Shown here: positions 35,897-45,363 of the stretch, piece by piece
Layout of the letters: every line of letters begins with the position of its first letter
Position numbering within the stretch: the first letter of the stretch is position 1
Assembly: GCF_001428665.1 (NCBI RefSeq)
Contig: NZ_LMIJ01000011.1
Location: 391,992 to 455,991, forward strand
Direction of reading: 5' to 3'
DNA length: 64,000 bases
From: Acidovorax sp. Root219
Lineage (GTDB): Bacteria > Pseudomonadota > Gammaproteobacteria > Burkholderiales > Burkholderiaceae_C
Translations under genes and position numbers: made by a program
Notes under the pieces: generated by a model
What the model saw: the letters and a program-made list of their open reading frames with translations, nothing else
What the model was told of the DNA's origin: nothing
Databases searched by the model: none

Positions 35897-35967
35897 GCCG
35901 CCCCGCCGCACCGGGGGCGTCCCCCCTTTGGGGGGATGACGCGAAGCGGCTCAGGGGGGCTACCCCA
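35897..35967. repeat. GC-rich intergenic repeat-like element
   Basis: A run of short GC inverted repeats, including CCCCCC-TTT-GGGGGG at 35921-35935, then GATGACGCGAAGCGGCTCAG and a G-run. I recall near-identical elements between genes in many Comamonadaceae genomes, so it is probably a family repeat. It runs into the 3' end of the hemerythrin gene. Only one copy was seen in this window. Confidence 0.5.
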
Positions 35968-36538
35968 GCCCTATCGGACTGGGGGCCCGCATCACGATGC
36001 GGGTGAACAAGCGGTCATAGGCCCCGTCGCGGACCGGGCCCTGCGCCAGGGGATTGATGTTGCTGGCAAACGCCGCATCCACGGCCGCCCAGTCCTGCGC
36101 ATCCAGGTGCGCGTGGGCTGCGGGAAGCACCACGGTCTCTTCGATCCGCATGTGCTCCAGGTAGAAGGCCACATAGCGCTGCAGAGCCTCTTCGAACGCG
36201 CTGCGCCGCGTGTCACCCAACAGTTCCCAGGCCAACAGCAGGTGTTGCAGTTCGCTCACCGCGGCCTCTCCGCCCACATGCTCGCGCTCGAGCTGTGCGA
36301 TGGCGGCAGCCGCCTCGGGCGCACGCTCGGCCACGCGCGGAAACAGCCACTGCGATTCCTTGGGGTGGTGCTGCCTCTCTGGGAATTCATCAATATAGAA
36401 AAGCATCGCGCGCATCACGTCGAAGAACGCGGCCGGCGCATCGGTCGGCCCCCGCTCCAGCATCAGCTGCAGCGAGCGCAGCACCGCTGCCAGCGAAGCG
36501 TGCTCGTCGCGGATGGTCCGCACACTGGCATGAGGCAT
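35960..36538 (-). CDS. Hemerythrin-domain protein
   Basis: 192 residues. A four-helix hemerythrin HHE domain is indicated by metal-ligand candidates in IRDEHASL, DEFPERQHHPKES, LEREHVGG and HMRIEETVVLP. Such proteins bind O2, NO or sense iron/oxygen. The last residues (APSPIGLG) are encoded at the edge of the GC-rich repeat, so the C-terminus may have been altered by it. Probably monocistronic. Confidence 0.87.
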   Translation of the reverse strand: MPHASVRTIRDEHASLAAVLRSLQLMLERGPTDAPAAFFDVMRAMLFYIDEFPERQHHPKESQWLFPRVAERAPEAAAAIAQLEREHVGGEAAVSELQHLLLAWELLGDTRRSAFEEALQRYVAFYLEHMRIEETVVLPAAHAHLDAQDWAAVDAAFASNINPLAQGPVRDGAYDRLFTRIVMRAPSPIGLG

Positions 36539-36627
36539 GGCCTTGCTCCCAAAGGGTATTGAACAGATTCCAAGGGTGCCATGCCTGTGCCCAAGCCGAA
36601 CTGACGCAGGTCAATGAACGCCCCATG

Positions 36628-36662
36628 AAAAAAGCCCCGCTCGCCGAAGCGTGCGGGGCCTT
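36628..36662 (-). terminator. Terminator of the chemoreceptor gene
   Basis: On the minus strand GGCCCCGCACGC-TTCG-type stem-loop is followed by six T. The stem pairs GCCCCGC with GCGGGGC. It lies 27 bases past the chemoreceptor stop codon. Confidence 0.8.
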
Positions 36663-36688
36663 GCCCTGGGGCCGAAGACGGCGTGGCG

Positions 36689-38362
36689 TCAGCGAGCCAG
36701 CAACTGGCGCGAGCCCGTGGGCGCACGCAGCGATGCATGCTGCTGGGGCTGGGCCACGGGGCCGCCGCTGTGGCCGCCATGGCCGCTGTGGGCCATCGAC
36801 TCGTCGAGCTGGAACTGCTGCACCACTTCCGACAGGCGCGCCGCCTGCTCGCGCAGCGACTCGGCAGCGGCGGCGGACTCTTCCACCAGCGCCGCGTTCT
36901 GCTGCGTCATGCGGTCGATCTCGCCCACCGACTGGTTCACCTGGCCGATGCCGGCCGATTGCTCGGTGGCCGCCGCCGTGATCTCGCCGATGATGTCGCC
37001 CACGCGCTGCACGCTGGCCACGATCTCCTTCATCGCCGTGCCCGCGTCTTCCACATGGCGCACGCCGCCGTCCACGGCGGTCACGCTGTTGCTGATCAGC
37101 GCCTTGATGTCGCTGGCCGCAGCGGCCGAGCGCTGGGCCAGGCTGCGCACTTCGCTGGCCACCACGGCAAAGCCGCGGCCCTGCTCGCCCGCACGGGCGG
37201 CTTCCACGGCGGCATTCAGCGCCAGGATGTTGGTCTGGAAGGCGATGGAGTCGATCAGGCCGATGATGTCGCCGATCTTGCGGCTCGATGCCGAGATCTC
37301 CTGCATGCTGGCCACGGCCTGCTGCACCACCGAACCACCGCGCGTGGCGGTGTTGGAGGCCGATGCCGCCAGCTGATTGGCCATCTGCGAGGACGATGCC
37401 GTCTGCTGCACGGTGGAGGTCAGTTGCGACAGCGAGGCCACGGCCTCCTGCGCGTTGCTGGCCGTCTGCTCCGTGCGCTGCGACAGGTCCTGGTTGCCCG
37501 TGGCGATCTCCTGGCTGGCCGTGGCGATGTTGCCGCTGGCGTCGCGCACCTGCGCCACCAGCGCGCCCAGGCCCTGCTGCATGTCGCGCAGCGCGCGCTG
37601 CAGATCGGCCACCTCGTCCTTGCCCTGCGGGTTGATGGGTTGCGACAGGTCGCCACCGGCAATCGCCTGCGCCATGCGGCGGGCTTCGGCCAGTGGGTTG
37701 CAGATGGACTGCATGTTCAACAGCGTGAGCGGCACCACCACCACCACCGTGATCAGCACGGCCAGCGCGAACAGCAACTTGGTCTGCGCAGTGACGCTGC
37801 TCTGCTGCTCCACCGCCTTGGCCACATCGGCGCGCAGCACCTCATCGAGCTGCACCATGAGCTTGTCGGCCTGGTCGAACTCGGACACGGCCTTGCCGCT
37901 CATGCGGTTGGCGATGGTGGCCGTGTCGTAGCCACCCGCCTCCAGCTGGCGCGCCACATGGGCGAACTGCTCGCGGTAGCTGTCCAGGCGCTTGATGATG
38001 TCGCGCACCACGGGGTTGTCGCTGTCCTCGGGGCCGTCGAGGAACTTGGTGGCGATCTTCTTGGCCTTCTCCTGGCTGGCCAGCCACTTGGCCTGTGCCA
38101 CCTTCACGACCTCGGGCTTTTCGTAACCGATGATCATGTCCTTCTCGAGCTGGCGGATGGTGCCCATTTCGCCGCGCAACTCGGCCATGTAGCCCACCGA
38201 AGTGAACGAGTGGGCCATGAAGTCCTCGCTGAGATCAGCGATGCGGAACATGCCCAGCATGCCGGCACCCCCGAGAAGGCCCAGCAGGCCCAGCACCACG
38301 GCAATGGCCCCGAGCATGCGGAATCGAATGGTGAACTGCCGCATGAGCGCGAAGAGATTCAT
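36689..38362 (-). CDS. Methyl-accepting chemotaxis protein
   Basis: 557 residues: N-terminal membrane helix (about 12-35), a periplasmic four-helix-bundle sensor (about 36-190), a second helix ([20 protein letters not shown]), HAMP, and a cytoplasmic signalling coiled coil with the hairpin tip [20 protein letters not shown] and [16 protein letters not shown]. The tail is Gly/His/Gln rich and lacks a clear NWETF-type CheR/CheB-binding pentapeptide. Ligand unknown. No che genes are nearby. A terminator follows. Confidence 0.93.
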   Translation of the reverse strand: MNLFALMRQFTIRFRMLGAIAVVLGLLGLLGGAGMLGMFRIADLSEDFMAHSFTSVGYMAELRGEMGTIRQLEKDMIIGYEKPEVVKVAQAKWLASQEKAKKIATKFLDGPEDSDNPVVRDIIKRLDSYREQFAHVARQLEAGGYDTATIANRMSGKAVSEFDQADKLMVQLDEVLRADVAKAVEQQSSVTAQTKLLFALAVLITVVVVVPLTLLNMQSICNPLAEARRMAQAIAGGDLSQPINPQGKDEVADLQRALRDMQQGLGALVAQVRDASGNIATASQEIATGNQDLSQRTEQTASNAQEAVASLSQLTSTVQQTASSSQMANQLAASASNTATRGGSVVQQAVASMQEISASSRKIGDIIGLIDSIAFQTNILALNAAVEAARAGEQGRGFAVVASEVRSLAQRSAAAASDIKALISNSVTAVDGGVRHVEDAGTAMKEIVASVQRVGDIIGEITAAATEQSAGIGQVNQSVGEIDRMTQQNAALVEESAAAAESLREQAARLSEVVQQFQLDESMAHSGHGGHSGGPVAQPQQHASLRAPTGSRQLLAR

Positions 38363-38511
38363 GATCTGTCGTCCTTATGGATGTGTGTGCCCGTGCCGAA
38401 CTGCAAGGAAGGCGTCTGCGACGCAGGGCCTTCCCCACCCCCGTGTCCGCCGGGCTGCAACAAAACGTTGCAGTTTGCCAGACAAGTGTGACCATGCGCC
38501 ATACGTGTTTA

Positions 38512-40749
38512 TCACATGCGCCAGCGCTTGAGCAAAAGGGCATTCGCCATCACGCTCACCGAGCTGAGCGCCATAGCGGCCCCGGCCACCACCGGGCTCA
38601 GGTAACCCAGCGCCGCCAAGGGGATGCCGGCCACGTTGTAGGCAAAGGCCCAGAACAGGTTCTGGCGGATCTTCATCACTGTGCGGTGCGAAATGTCGAG
38701 CGCTGCCGCCACCAGCAAGGGGTCGCCGCGCATCAGCGTGATGCCCGCCGCATGCATGGCCACGTCGGTGCCATTGCCCATGGCCATGCCCACGTCGGCA
38801 GCGGCCAGGGCCGGCGCGTCGTTCACGCCATCGCCCACCATGGCCACCACATGGCCGCCCTGTTGCAATGCGGCCACCCGCACGGCCTTGTCACCCGGCA
38901 GCACCTCGGCCATGACCTCGCCCGCCGCCGGGTCGAGACCCAGGCGGCGCCCCATGGCCTCGGCCGCGCCCCGGTTGTCGCCCGACACCATCACCGTGCG
39001 GATGCCCCGGGCCTTCAGGGCCGCCAGCGCCTCGCGCGCGCCCGGCTTGGGCTCGTCGCCAAAGGCCAGCAGCGCGCGCAAGGCCAGGCCCTGGGCCGTG
39101 CGCTCGGCCACCGCAGAGACGGTAGCGCCCTCGGCCTGCAGATCGGTGGCACGGCCGGCCAGCGATCCCAGGTCCACCTCCAGCTCCTGCATCCAGCGCA
39201 GGCTGCCCACGAGGTAGCTGGCGCCCTGCACTTCGCCTTCGGTGCCACGGCCCGGCACGGCGCGCACGGCATCTGGGGCCTGCAGGGCCAGCTGGCGCTC
39301 CTGCGCCGCGCGCACCACGGCGCGCGCCAGCGGGTGCTCGCTGCCGCTCTGCACCGCCGCGACCGCCGCCAGCACCGCGCCTTCGACTAGGCCCGGCACC
39401 ACCTCGAAGGCGGTCAGCCGCGGCTGGCCCACGGTCAGCGTGCCGGTCTTGTCGAAGGCCACCGTGTCCACCTGGTGCGCACGCTCCAGCGCCTGCGCAT
39501 CCTTGATCAAAATGCCGTGCTTGGCGGCCACGCCCGTGCCCGCCATGATGGCCGCCGGCGTGGCCAGGCCCAGCGCACAGGGGCAGGCGATCACCAGCAC
39601 CGCCACGGCGTGGATCAGCGCTGCCTCCATGCCCGCACCGCTCCACAGCCAGCCCAGCAGGGTGGCCAGCGCGATCGCCAGCACCACCGGCACGAACACG
39701 GCCGACACCTTGTCCACCAGCCGCTGCAGCGGCGCCTTGGCGGCCTGCGCATCCTCCACCAGGCGGATGATGTGGGCCAGCACCGTCTCGGCGCCCACGG
39801 CCGCCACCGCCATCACGATGCGCCCGTCGCCATTGATCGAACCACCCGTGAGCGGCGCGCCCACGTCGCGCGCCACGGGCAGGGGTTCACCGGTCAGCAT
39901 GGATTCGTCCACCTGGGTGTGGCCTTCGTGTACCGTGCCGTCCACCGGGATGCGCTCGCCCGGGCGCACCACCAGGCGGTCACCCACCAGCACCTCGGCC
40001 ACGGGCACATCCACCTCGCCGCCCTTGCCCAGCAGGTGCACCACGTCGGGCCGCAGCGCGTGCAGCGCGCGGATGGCGGTGGTGGTCTGGCGCTTGGCGC
40101 GCGCCTCCAGCCACTTGCCCAGCAGCACCAGCGTGACCACCACGGCCGAGGCCTCGAAATACAGGTGCGGCGCATGGCCAGCATGTGCAGTAAGCCATAG
40201 CCACACCGACAGGCCCCAGCCCGCGCTGGTGCCCAGCGCCACCAGCAGATCCATGTTGCCCGTCAGCACCTTCAGTGCATGCCAGCCCGCTTTGTAGAAG
40301 CGCGCCCCCAGGATGAACTGCACCGGCGTGGCCAGTGCGAACTGCAGCCAGGCGGGCAGCATCCAGTCCTGGCCGAAGAGATCGGCCACCATGGGCAGCA
40401 CCAGCGGTGCCGACAGCGCCAGGCCCACGCCCACCGGCAGAAAGCCGGCCCAGGGCGACAGGTCCTCGGCTGCATCGGCGTGGTCCTTCGCCAACGGCTC
40501 GTAGCCCGCATTGCGCACGGCGCGGCGCAGTTGCGCCTGCAGCGCAGCGGCATCGCTGCCGGCGGGCGCCGCCACGCCGATGCGGGCGGACTCCGTGGCC
40601 AGGTTGACCGAGGCATCCTGCACCCCCGGCACCTTGCGCAGCGCACGCTCCACGCGGCCCACGCAGCTGGCGCAGGTCATGCCGCCGATGCCCAGGTCGA
40701 AATGTTGCAAGGCCTCAAGGGCCCGGTCAGGGGTGGTGTCGTTGGTCAT
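38512..40749 (-). CDS. copA: Copper-exporting P1B-type ATPase CopA
   Basis: 745 residues: one N-terminal heavy-metal-associated domain (GGMTCASC at 22-29), eight membrane helices, the metal-binding IACPCALG (CPC at about 389-391), phosphorylation site DKTGT (about 433), TGEPLPV and GDGVNDAPA. It pumps Cu(I) from the cytoplasm. The start ATG 40749 is chosen by family homology. A CueR-type promoter lies immediately upstream, so close that its transcript could be leaderless. The longer open frame to 40905 would include the promoter and is rejected. Confidence 0.94.
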   Translation of the reverse strand: MTNDTTPDRALEALQHFDLGIGGMTCASCVGRVERALRKVPGVQDASVNLATESARIGVAAPAGSDAAALQAQLRRAVRNAGYEPLAKDHADAAEDLSPWAGFLPVGVGLALSAPLVLPMVADLFGQDWMLPAWLQFALATPVQFILGARFYKAGWHALKVLTGNMDLLVALGTSAGWGLSVWLWLTAHAGHAPHLYFEASAVVVTLVLLGKWLEARAKRQTTTAIRALHALRPDVVHLLGKGGEVDVPVAEVLVGDRLVVRPGERIPVDGTVHEGHTQVDESMLTGEPLPVARDVGAPLTGGSINGDGRIVMAVAAVGAETVLAHIIRLVEDAQAAKAPLQRLVDKVSAVFVPVVLAIALATLLGWLWSGAGMEAALIHAVAVLVIACPCALGLATPAAIMAGTGVAAKHGILIKDAQALERAHQVDTVAFDKTGTLTVGQPRLTAFEVVPGLVEGAVLAAVAAVQSGSEHPLARAVVRAAQERQLALQAPDAVRAVPGRGTEGEVQGASYLVGSLRWMQELEVDLGSLAGRATDLQAEGATVSAVAERTAQGLALRALLAFGDEPKPGAREALAALKARGIRTVMVSGDNRGAAEAMGRRLGLDPAAGEVMAEVLPGDKAVRVAALQQGGHVVAMVGDGVNDAPALAAADVGMAMGNGTDVAMHAAGITLMRGDPLLVAAALDISHRTVMKIRQNLFWAFAYNVAGIPLAALGYLSPVVAGAAMALSSVSVMANALLLKRWRM

Positions 40750-40756
40750 GAGGGGT

Positions 40757-40787
40757 ACCTTACAGCTTGCCATGGTGTCAAGGTCAA
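40757..40787 (-). promoter_or_regulatory. CueR-type promoter of copA
   Basis: On the minus strand: -35 TTGACC (40787-40782), a 19-bp spacer, -10 TAAGGT (40762-40757). The over-long spacer holds a dyad CTTG-N9-CAAG, as in MerR-family promoters that are untwisted by the activator. The cueR gene is at 42270-42731. Confidence 0.75.
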
Positions 40788-40858
40788 GCCCTTGCCGCAG
40801 ATCAAGTCGGCGCCTTGTCCGATACGGTGGCATTGCCGGCGGTGGTCGAATTTTGTGC

Positions 40859-41947
40859 ATGACAAGCCCTACACCACCACGGGCGCGCACCGGCCAGGCC
40901 CCCAAGCCGCTGGACCGCGCCGAATTCCGCGAACGCTTCCTGCTCGACTACCAGGACCCGCGCTTTGCGGATGAGGCCGGCGACGCCCTGGACCGCATCG
41001 AGGCCATCGCCTGGCGCAACTACGACGACAACCGCAAGGCGCCGCGCACGCGCAAGGCCGGCCCCGGCTATGCCGACCCGGACTACGACCTGTCGGTCGA
41101 CTGGCTGGAGGCCAAGGAGCGCATCGACGCGGCGCGTGCGCGCTGGGCCGACCCGGCCAGCCCCTCGCGCGTGCTGCTGGTCTGCGGCTCCGCGCGCAAC
41201 GACGGCACCTGCCCCGGCGAGATCTCCAAGAGCTGGCGCATGCTCAACATGGCGCGCGACGTGCTGGCGGCCGAGCACATCGAGATCGACCTGCTCGACC
41301 TGAGCCGCGTCACCTCCGACTACGGGCGCCACATCCACCCCTGCAAGGGCTGTGTCTCCACGGCCATGCCGCTGTGCCATTTCCCGTGCAGCTGCTACCC
41401 CAACCACGCCATGCGCCAGACCGGCGACTGGATGAACGAGATCTACGAGCGCTGGACCGCTGCGCACGGCGTGATGATCATCACCCCCGTGTACTGGTAC
41501 CAGTCGCCCAGCCCGCTCAAGCTCATGATCGACCGCCTGGTCTGTGCCGACGGCGGCAACCCCGACCCGACCAGCACCCACGGCAAGAAATCCGCCGAGG
41601 CCAAGGCGCTGGAGCTGGCCGGCTGGGGCTACCCCAAGCACCTCGAAGGCCGCGCCTACGCCCTGGCCGTGCATGGCGACGTGGCCGGCATCGAGATGAC
41701 GCGCCGCGGCCTGTCGGACTGGCTCGACTGGATGGGCTTCATCGACGCCGGCCCCGCCGCGCGCCTGGACCGCTACATCGGCTACTACGAAAGCTACGCC
41801 CAAAGCCACGAGGTGCTGGACCGGGATGCCGCCATGCAGGCCGAGATCCGCGGCGCCGCCCAGGCCCTGGCGGTGGCGGTGGGCGAACTGCGCGCGGGCA
41901 CCCTCTCGCGCCCCGATGCCGGCGTGCGCCGCGCCCGACCGAAGTAA
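40859..41947 (+). CDS. Flavodoxin-like NADPH-dependent FMN reductase
   Basis: 362 residues. About 100 N-terminal residues (charged, Arg/Asp-rich) precede a flavodoxin-fold reductase domain: [16 protein letters not shown] phosphate loop, a Cys-rich [20 protein letters not shown] segment, and FMN loop [18 protein letters not shown]. The cysteines could bind metal or act in redox. It lies between copA and copZ-cueR, divergent from copA, which suggests copper stress but does not prove it. ATG 40859 is the first Met of the conserved frame. Confidence 0.78.
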   Translation: MTSPTPPRARTGQAPKPLDRAEFRERFLLDYQDPRFADEAGDALDRIEAIAWRNYDDNRKAPRTRKAGPGYADPDYDLSVDWLEAKERIDAARARWADPASPSRVLLVCGSARNDGTCPGEISKSWRMLNMARDVLAAEHIEIDLLDLSRVTSDYGRHIHPCKGCVSTAMPLCHFPCSCYPNHAMRQTGDWMNEIYERWTAAHGVMIITPVYWYQSPSPLKLMIDRLVCADGGNPDPTSTHGKKSAEAKALELAGWGYPKHLEGRAYALAVHGDVAGIEMTRRGLSDWLDWMGFIDAGPAARLDRYIGYYESYAQSHEVLDRDAAMQAEIRGAAQALAVAVGELRAGTLSRPDAGVRRARPK

Positions 41948-41979
41948 GCCGCCCCTCCCCAAGGTCTTGCAGCAAGGCC

Positions 41980-42010
41980 TTGACCTTGCCACCATGTGAA
42001 GGTTTACGCT
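41980..42010 (+). promoter_or_regulatory. CueR-type promoter of copZ-cueR
   Basis: -35 TTGACC (41980-41985), 19-bp spacer, -10-like TACGCT (42005-42010). The operator ACCTTGCC-N5-GTGAAGGT (41983-42003) closely resembles the E. coli CueR box. It stands 45 bases before copZ. Confidence 0.82.
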
Positions 42011-42054
42011 CCAGGCTGTTCAATGCAATCAGCCAACCAGCAAGGAGTCTTCAC

Positions 42055-42273
42055 ATGCAGCCATCCACAACCACCAGCCATGACTTCCAGGTCCAGGGCA
42101 TGACCTGCGGCCACTGCGAGCGCGCCGTGACCCAGGCCGTGCAGGGTGTGGACCCGGCCGCCAACGTGCGCATCGACCGCGCCAGCGGCAATGTGCATGT
42201 CGAGCACAGCAGCGCCGCGCGCGAAGCGCTGGCCGCAGCCATCGCCGAAGAAGGCTACAGCGTCGCGCCATGA
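42055..42273 (+). CDS. copZ: Copper chaperone CopZ (HMA-domain protein)
   Basis: 72 residues forming a single heavy-metal-associated domain with the Cu-binding GMTCGHCERAVTQAV motif (CxxC). It carries Cu(I) to CopA. AAGGAG lies before ATG 42055, and its stop overlaps the start of cueR as ATGA, so the pair is translationally coupled under the CueR-type promoter. Confidence 0.93.
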   Translation: MQPSTTTSHDFQVQGMTCGHCERAVTQAVQGVDPAANVRIDRASGNVHVEHSSAAREALAAAIAEEGYSVAP

Positions 42274-42731
42274 AGGCCGCCGTGCAGCCAGCCGGCGGCG
42301 CGCCCCGCGCGCTCGCCTGGCCCGTGTCCATCGGCGAGGCCGCGCGCCGTGCCGGTGTCTCGGCACGCATGGTGCGCCACTACGAGTCCCTGGGCCTGGT
42401 GGCCGGCGTGGCGCGCACCGACAGCGGCTACCGCCAGTACACCGCAGCCGACGTCCATGGCCTGCGCTTCATCCGCCGCGCACGCGACCTGGGCTTTTCG
42501 ATGGAAGAGATCGCCGGCCTGCTCGCCCTGTGGCAGGACCGCAGCCGCGCCAGCAGTCAGGTCAAGCGCATCGCCCAGGCCCACATCGAGGACCTGAACG
42601 AGCGCATCGCCGCCATGCAGGCCATGCAGCGCAGCCTGCAAACGCTGGTGTCGTGCTGCCATGGGGATGAGCGGCCGGACTGCCCGATCCTGGATGACCT
42701 GGCGGGGGAGCCAGCTCCCCCCAGGCACTAG
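42270..42731 (+). CDS. cueR: Copper-responsive MerR-family regulator CueR
   Basis: 153 residues: MerR helix-turn-helix (SIGEAARRAGVSARMVRHYE, then GYRQYTAADVHGLRFI), dimerisation helix and the Cu(I)-binding loop with cysteines SCCHGDERPDCPIL, as in CueR/HmrR. It activates copA and copZ-cueR by distorting their 19-bp-spacer promoters. Its 3' end overlaps the end of the convergent TetR gene by four bases and contains a GC hairpin (42704-42721). Confidence 0.93.
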   Translation: MKAAVQPAGGAPRALAWPVSIGEAARRAGVSARMVRHYESLGLVAGVARTDSGYRQYTAADVHGLRFIRRARDLGFSMEEIAGLLALWQDRSRASSQVKRIAQAHIEDLNERIAAMQAMQRSLQTLVSCCHGDERPDCPILDDLAGEPAPPRH

Positions 42732-43468
42732 GCGCGCTTGCGCGGTGCCGCTGCTGCAGCCGGTGCCACCTTGCGCACCCGCTTGGCAGGCGCCTTGGCC
42801 ACCACCGCGCCATCGGCGCGCCGCAACACCCCCTGGCACAGCGTCGCTATGCACTGCTCGGCCACCTGCTCGGCCGTGTACTCGCCGCCGGGCTGGTACC
42901 AGCGGCCGATCCAGCTCAGCGCCCCGGCGATCACGAAGGCCGTCATCTTCGGATCGCACGGCTCCAGCGAGCCCTCCTGCACGCCCTCGGCCACCAGGCG
43001 TCGGAACTCCCGGTCGATGGCGGATTTGTGGCGGCGTAGTTCGGCGCGGCTCTCGGGCGGCAGCTGCTCGTCGCCCACACGGATCAGGCACTTGCCGAAA
43101 TCCTCTGTGACGATGCGCGCATAGACCTGCATGCAGGTCATGAGCTGGTCGACGGCCTTGCCGCCAGCCGCGCGCGAGGCATCGATGCCCTCGAGCATCA
43201 TCTGCAGGCCCTTGCTCACGCACTGCAGCAGGATCTCGTCCTTGTTCTTCACGTAGTAGTACAGCGTGGGCTTGGTGACGTTCAGCCGCGCGGCGATGTC
43301 GTCGAGCGAGGTGGCATGAAAGCCGCGTTCGTTGAACAGCTGCGCGGCGGCCTGCAGCACGGCATTGCGCTTGGCCTCGCGCTGCTGTTCGCGGTGAGAC
43401 GCGGGCGCCCAGGGCGACGCAGGCGGGCGCTCGGCACTGCGGGGGGGCGACACGGTGGGGCTGGGCAT
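42728..43468 (-). CDS. TetR-family transcriptional regulator
   Basis: 246 residues with an N-terminal helix-turn-helix (QAAAQLFNERGFHATSLDDI, then LNVTKPTLYYYVKNKDEIL) and a TetR ligand domain ending in a Lys/Ala-rich tail (KRVRKVAPAAAAAPRKRA). ATG 43468 opens it; the first 30 residues are Pro/Ser rich. It is divergent from the livG-type operon, with a 33-bp palindrome between, so it very likely represses that operon and senses a CoA-ester or the acid. The effector is not known. Confidence 0.88.
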   Translation of the reverse strand: MPSPTVSPPRSAERPPASPWAPASHREQQREAKRNAVLQAAAQLFNERGFHATSLDDIAARLNVTKPTLYYYVKNKDEILLQCVSKGLQMMLEGIDASRAAGGKAVDQLMTCMQVYARIVTEDFGKCLIRVGDEQLPPESRAELRRHKSAIDREFRRLVAEGVQEGSLEPCDPKMTAFVIAGALSWIGRWYQPGGEYTAEQVAEQCIATLCQGVLRRADGAVVAKAPAKRVRKVAPAAAAAPRKRA

Positions 43469-43526
43469 GGCAGGCTGGTTCCTCGGGAAAGTACGGATGC
43501 TGGTTTGGCGCAGGGCCTTCCAGAAT

Positions 43527-43559
43527 CTACTCGTGAGTAAACAGTTTACGCACAAGTAG
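43527..43559. promoter_or_regulatory. Probable TetR operator
   Basis: A 33-bp inverted repeat with 16-base arms (43527-43542 and 43544-43559) around a single central base; 14 of 16 arm positions pair. Left arm CTACTCGTGAGTAAAC. It lies 59 bases before the TetR start and 59 bases before livG. A second palindrome, CTGCAGGCCTGCAG, is at 43567-43580. Confidence 0.78.
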
Positions 43560-43618
43560 GAAATTTCTGCAGGCCTGCAGGCATTTTCTGGTCAGCACAA
43601 ACCCGCATTAGAAAGCCA

Positions 43619-44485
43619 ATGGAGACACACCCACCCGGCATTCCCCCCGCCAGCGCGCCACCCCTGCTGCAGGTCGATGGCGTCACGCTGGCCTTTGGCG
43701 GGGTCAAGGCGCTCACCGGCGTGGGCTTTGGCGTGCAGGCCGGCTCCATCACTGCCGTCATCGGGCCCAACGGTGCGGGCAAGACCTCGCTGTTCAACAC
43801 CATCTCGGGCTTCTACCGCCCGGGCAGCGGCGCCATTCGCTTCAAGGGCCAGGACATCACGCGGGTGCCGGCCCCGCAGCGTGCCCGGCTGGGCCTGGGG
43901 CGCAGCTTCCAGAACATCGCGCTGTTTCGCGGCATGACGGTGCTCGACAACATCAAGCTCGGGCGCCACGCGCACCTCAAGACCAACGTGCTCGACGCGC
44001 TGTTCTACGTGGGCCGCGCGCGCCGTGAAGAGGCCGCGCTGCGTGCCGACATCGAGGAGCGCATCATCGACTTCCTGGAGATCGACCACATCCGCCACGC
44101 CCCCGTATCGGCCCTGCCCTACGGCCTGCAAAAGCGCGTGGAGATGGCCCGCGCCCTGGCCATGCAGCCCGAGATCCTGATGCTCGACGAGCCCGTGGCC
44201 GGCATGAACCGCGAGGAGACCGAGGACATGGCGCGCTTCATCCTCGACGTGCGCGCCGAATGGGGCGTCACCGTGCTCATGGTCGAGCACGACATGGGCA
44301 TGGTCATGGACCTGTCGGACCACGTGGTGGTGCTCAACTTCGGGCAGGTCATCGCCCAAGGCACGCCGGCCGAAGTGCAGGCCAACCCCGAGGTCATCCG
44401 CGCCTACCTGGGCTCGGGCGACGTGGGCGACCTGCGTGCCCGGCTGCATGCTGGGGCCGCGACGCCGCTGCAGGGAGTCGCATGA
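43619..44485 (+). CDS. Branched-chain-type ABC transporter ATPase (LivG-like)
   Basis: 288 residues with Walker A GPNGAGKTS, the LivG-type QNIALFRGMTV segment, Walker B ILMLDEPVAGMN and VEHDMG switch. It is the first gene of a nine-kilobase operon of ABC transport and acyl-CoA metabolism. It overlaps the permease by ATGA. The last 30 residues are Ala/Gly-rich. The transported substrate is likely a carboxylic acid used by the downstream CoA ligase rather than an amino acid (inference from neighbours). Confidence 0.9.
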   Translation: METHPPGIPPASAPPLLQVDGVTLAFGGVKALTGVGFGVQAGSITAVIGPNGAGKTSLFNTISGFYRPGSGAIRFKGQDITRVPAPQRARLGLGRSFQNIALFRGMTVLDNIKLGRHAHLKTNVLDALFYVGRARREEAALRADIEERIIDFLEIDHIRHAPVSALPYGLQKRVEMARALAMQPEILMLDEPVAGMNREETEDMARFILDVRAEWGVTVLMVEHDMGMVMDLSDHVVVLNFGQVIAQGTPAEVQANPEVIRAYLGSGDVGDLRARLHAGAATPLQGVA

Positions 44486-45363
44486 TGGACTGGGCCTACC
44501 TGTTCGAAATCAGCCTCACCGGCATCTCCGGCGGTGGCCTGTACGCGCTGGCGGCACTGGCCTTCGTGATGGTCTACAAGGCCACGCGCGTGGTCAACAT
44601 CGCCATCGGCGAGATGCTCATGGTCGGCGCCTACCTGTTCTTCACCTTCGCCGCCACCTTCGCGCTGCCGCTGTGGCTGGCCATTCCTGCAGCGGTGCTC
44701 GGCTCGGGCCTCTTGGGCGCGGTGATCGAGCGCACCATGATCCGCCCGCTGCTGGGCGAGCCGCCGATCTCCGTGTTCATGGTCACCGTGGGCCTGGCTT
44801 CGGTGCTCGTGGGCCTGGTGGAGATGATCTGGACGGCCGACCAGCGCCGCCTGCCCGAGTTCATGCCGACCAAGCCCATCATGATCGGCGAGGCCTTCCT
44901 CGCGCCCAAGGTGTTCTGGGGCGCGGTGATCGCGGTGGCCTTCATCGCGGCCGTGCTGCTGGTGTTCCGCTTCTGGCGCGGCGGCGTGGCCCTGCGCGCC
45001 ACGGCCAGCGACCAGGCCGCCGCCTACTCGGTGGGCATCAACGTGCCGCGCGTGTTCTCGCTGGCCTGGGTGGTCTCGGCCATGATCGCCGCAGTCTCCG
45101 GGATCATCGTCGGCTCCATCGGCGGCATCTCGTCGAGCATGGGCGTGTTCGGCCTGTCGGTGCTGGTGGTGGTCATCGTCGGCGGGCTCGACAGCGCGCT
45201 CGGCGCCCTCATCGGCGGCGTGCTCATCGGCCTCATCGAGGCCCTGGCCGGCGCCTACCTGGGCGGCGAATACAAGCTCCTGGCCACCTTCATCGTGCTC
45301 GTGGCCGTGCTGCTGGTGCGGCCCTATGGACTGTTCGGCACGCACGAGATAGAGAGACTCTGA
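44482..45363 (+). CDS. Branched-chain-type ABC transporter permease (LivH-like)
   Basis: 293 residues with about eight membrane helices and LivH motifs GGLYALAALAFVMVYKATRVVN and RATASDQAAAYSVGINV. The start ATG 44482 overlaps the ATPase stop, and the stop TGA overlaps the next ATG as TGATG. One half of the membrane channel. Confidence 0.9.
   Translation: MMDWAYLFEISLTGISGGGLYALAALAFVMVYKATRVVNIAIGEMLMVGAYLFFTFAATFALPLWLAIPAAVLGSGLLGAVIERTMIRPLLGEPPISVFMVTVGLASVLVGLVEMIWTADQRRLPEFMPTKPIMIGEAFLAPKVFWGAVIAVAFIAAVLLVFRFWRGGVALRATASDQAAAYSVGINVPRVFSLAWVVSAMIAAVSGIIVGSIGGISSSMGVFGLSVLVVVIVGGLDSALGALIGGVLIGLIEALAGAYLGGEYKLLATFIVLVAVLLVRPYGLFGTHEIERL

Noticed and set aside
42704-42721. GGGGGAG-CCAG-CTCCCCC hairpin as a terminator
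   Set aside because: It lies within the cueR coding end and has no U-tract on either strand; it may still slow polymerase between the convergent genes.
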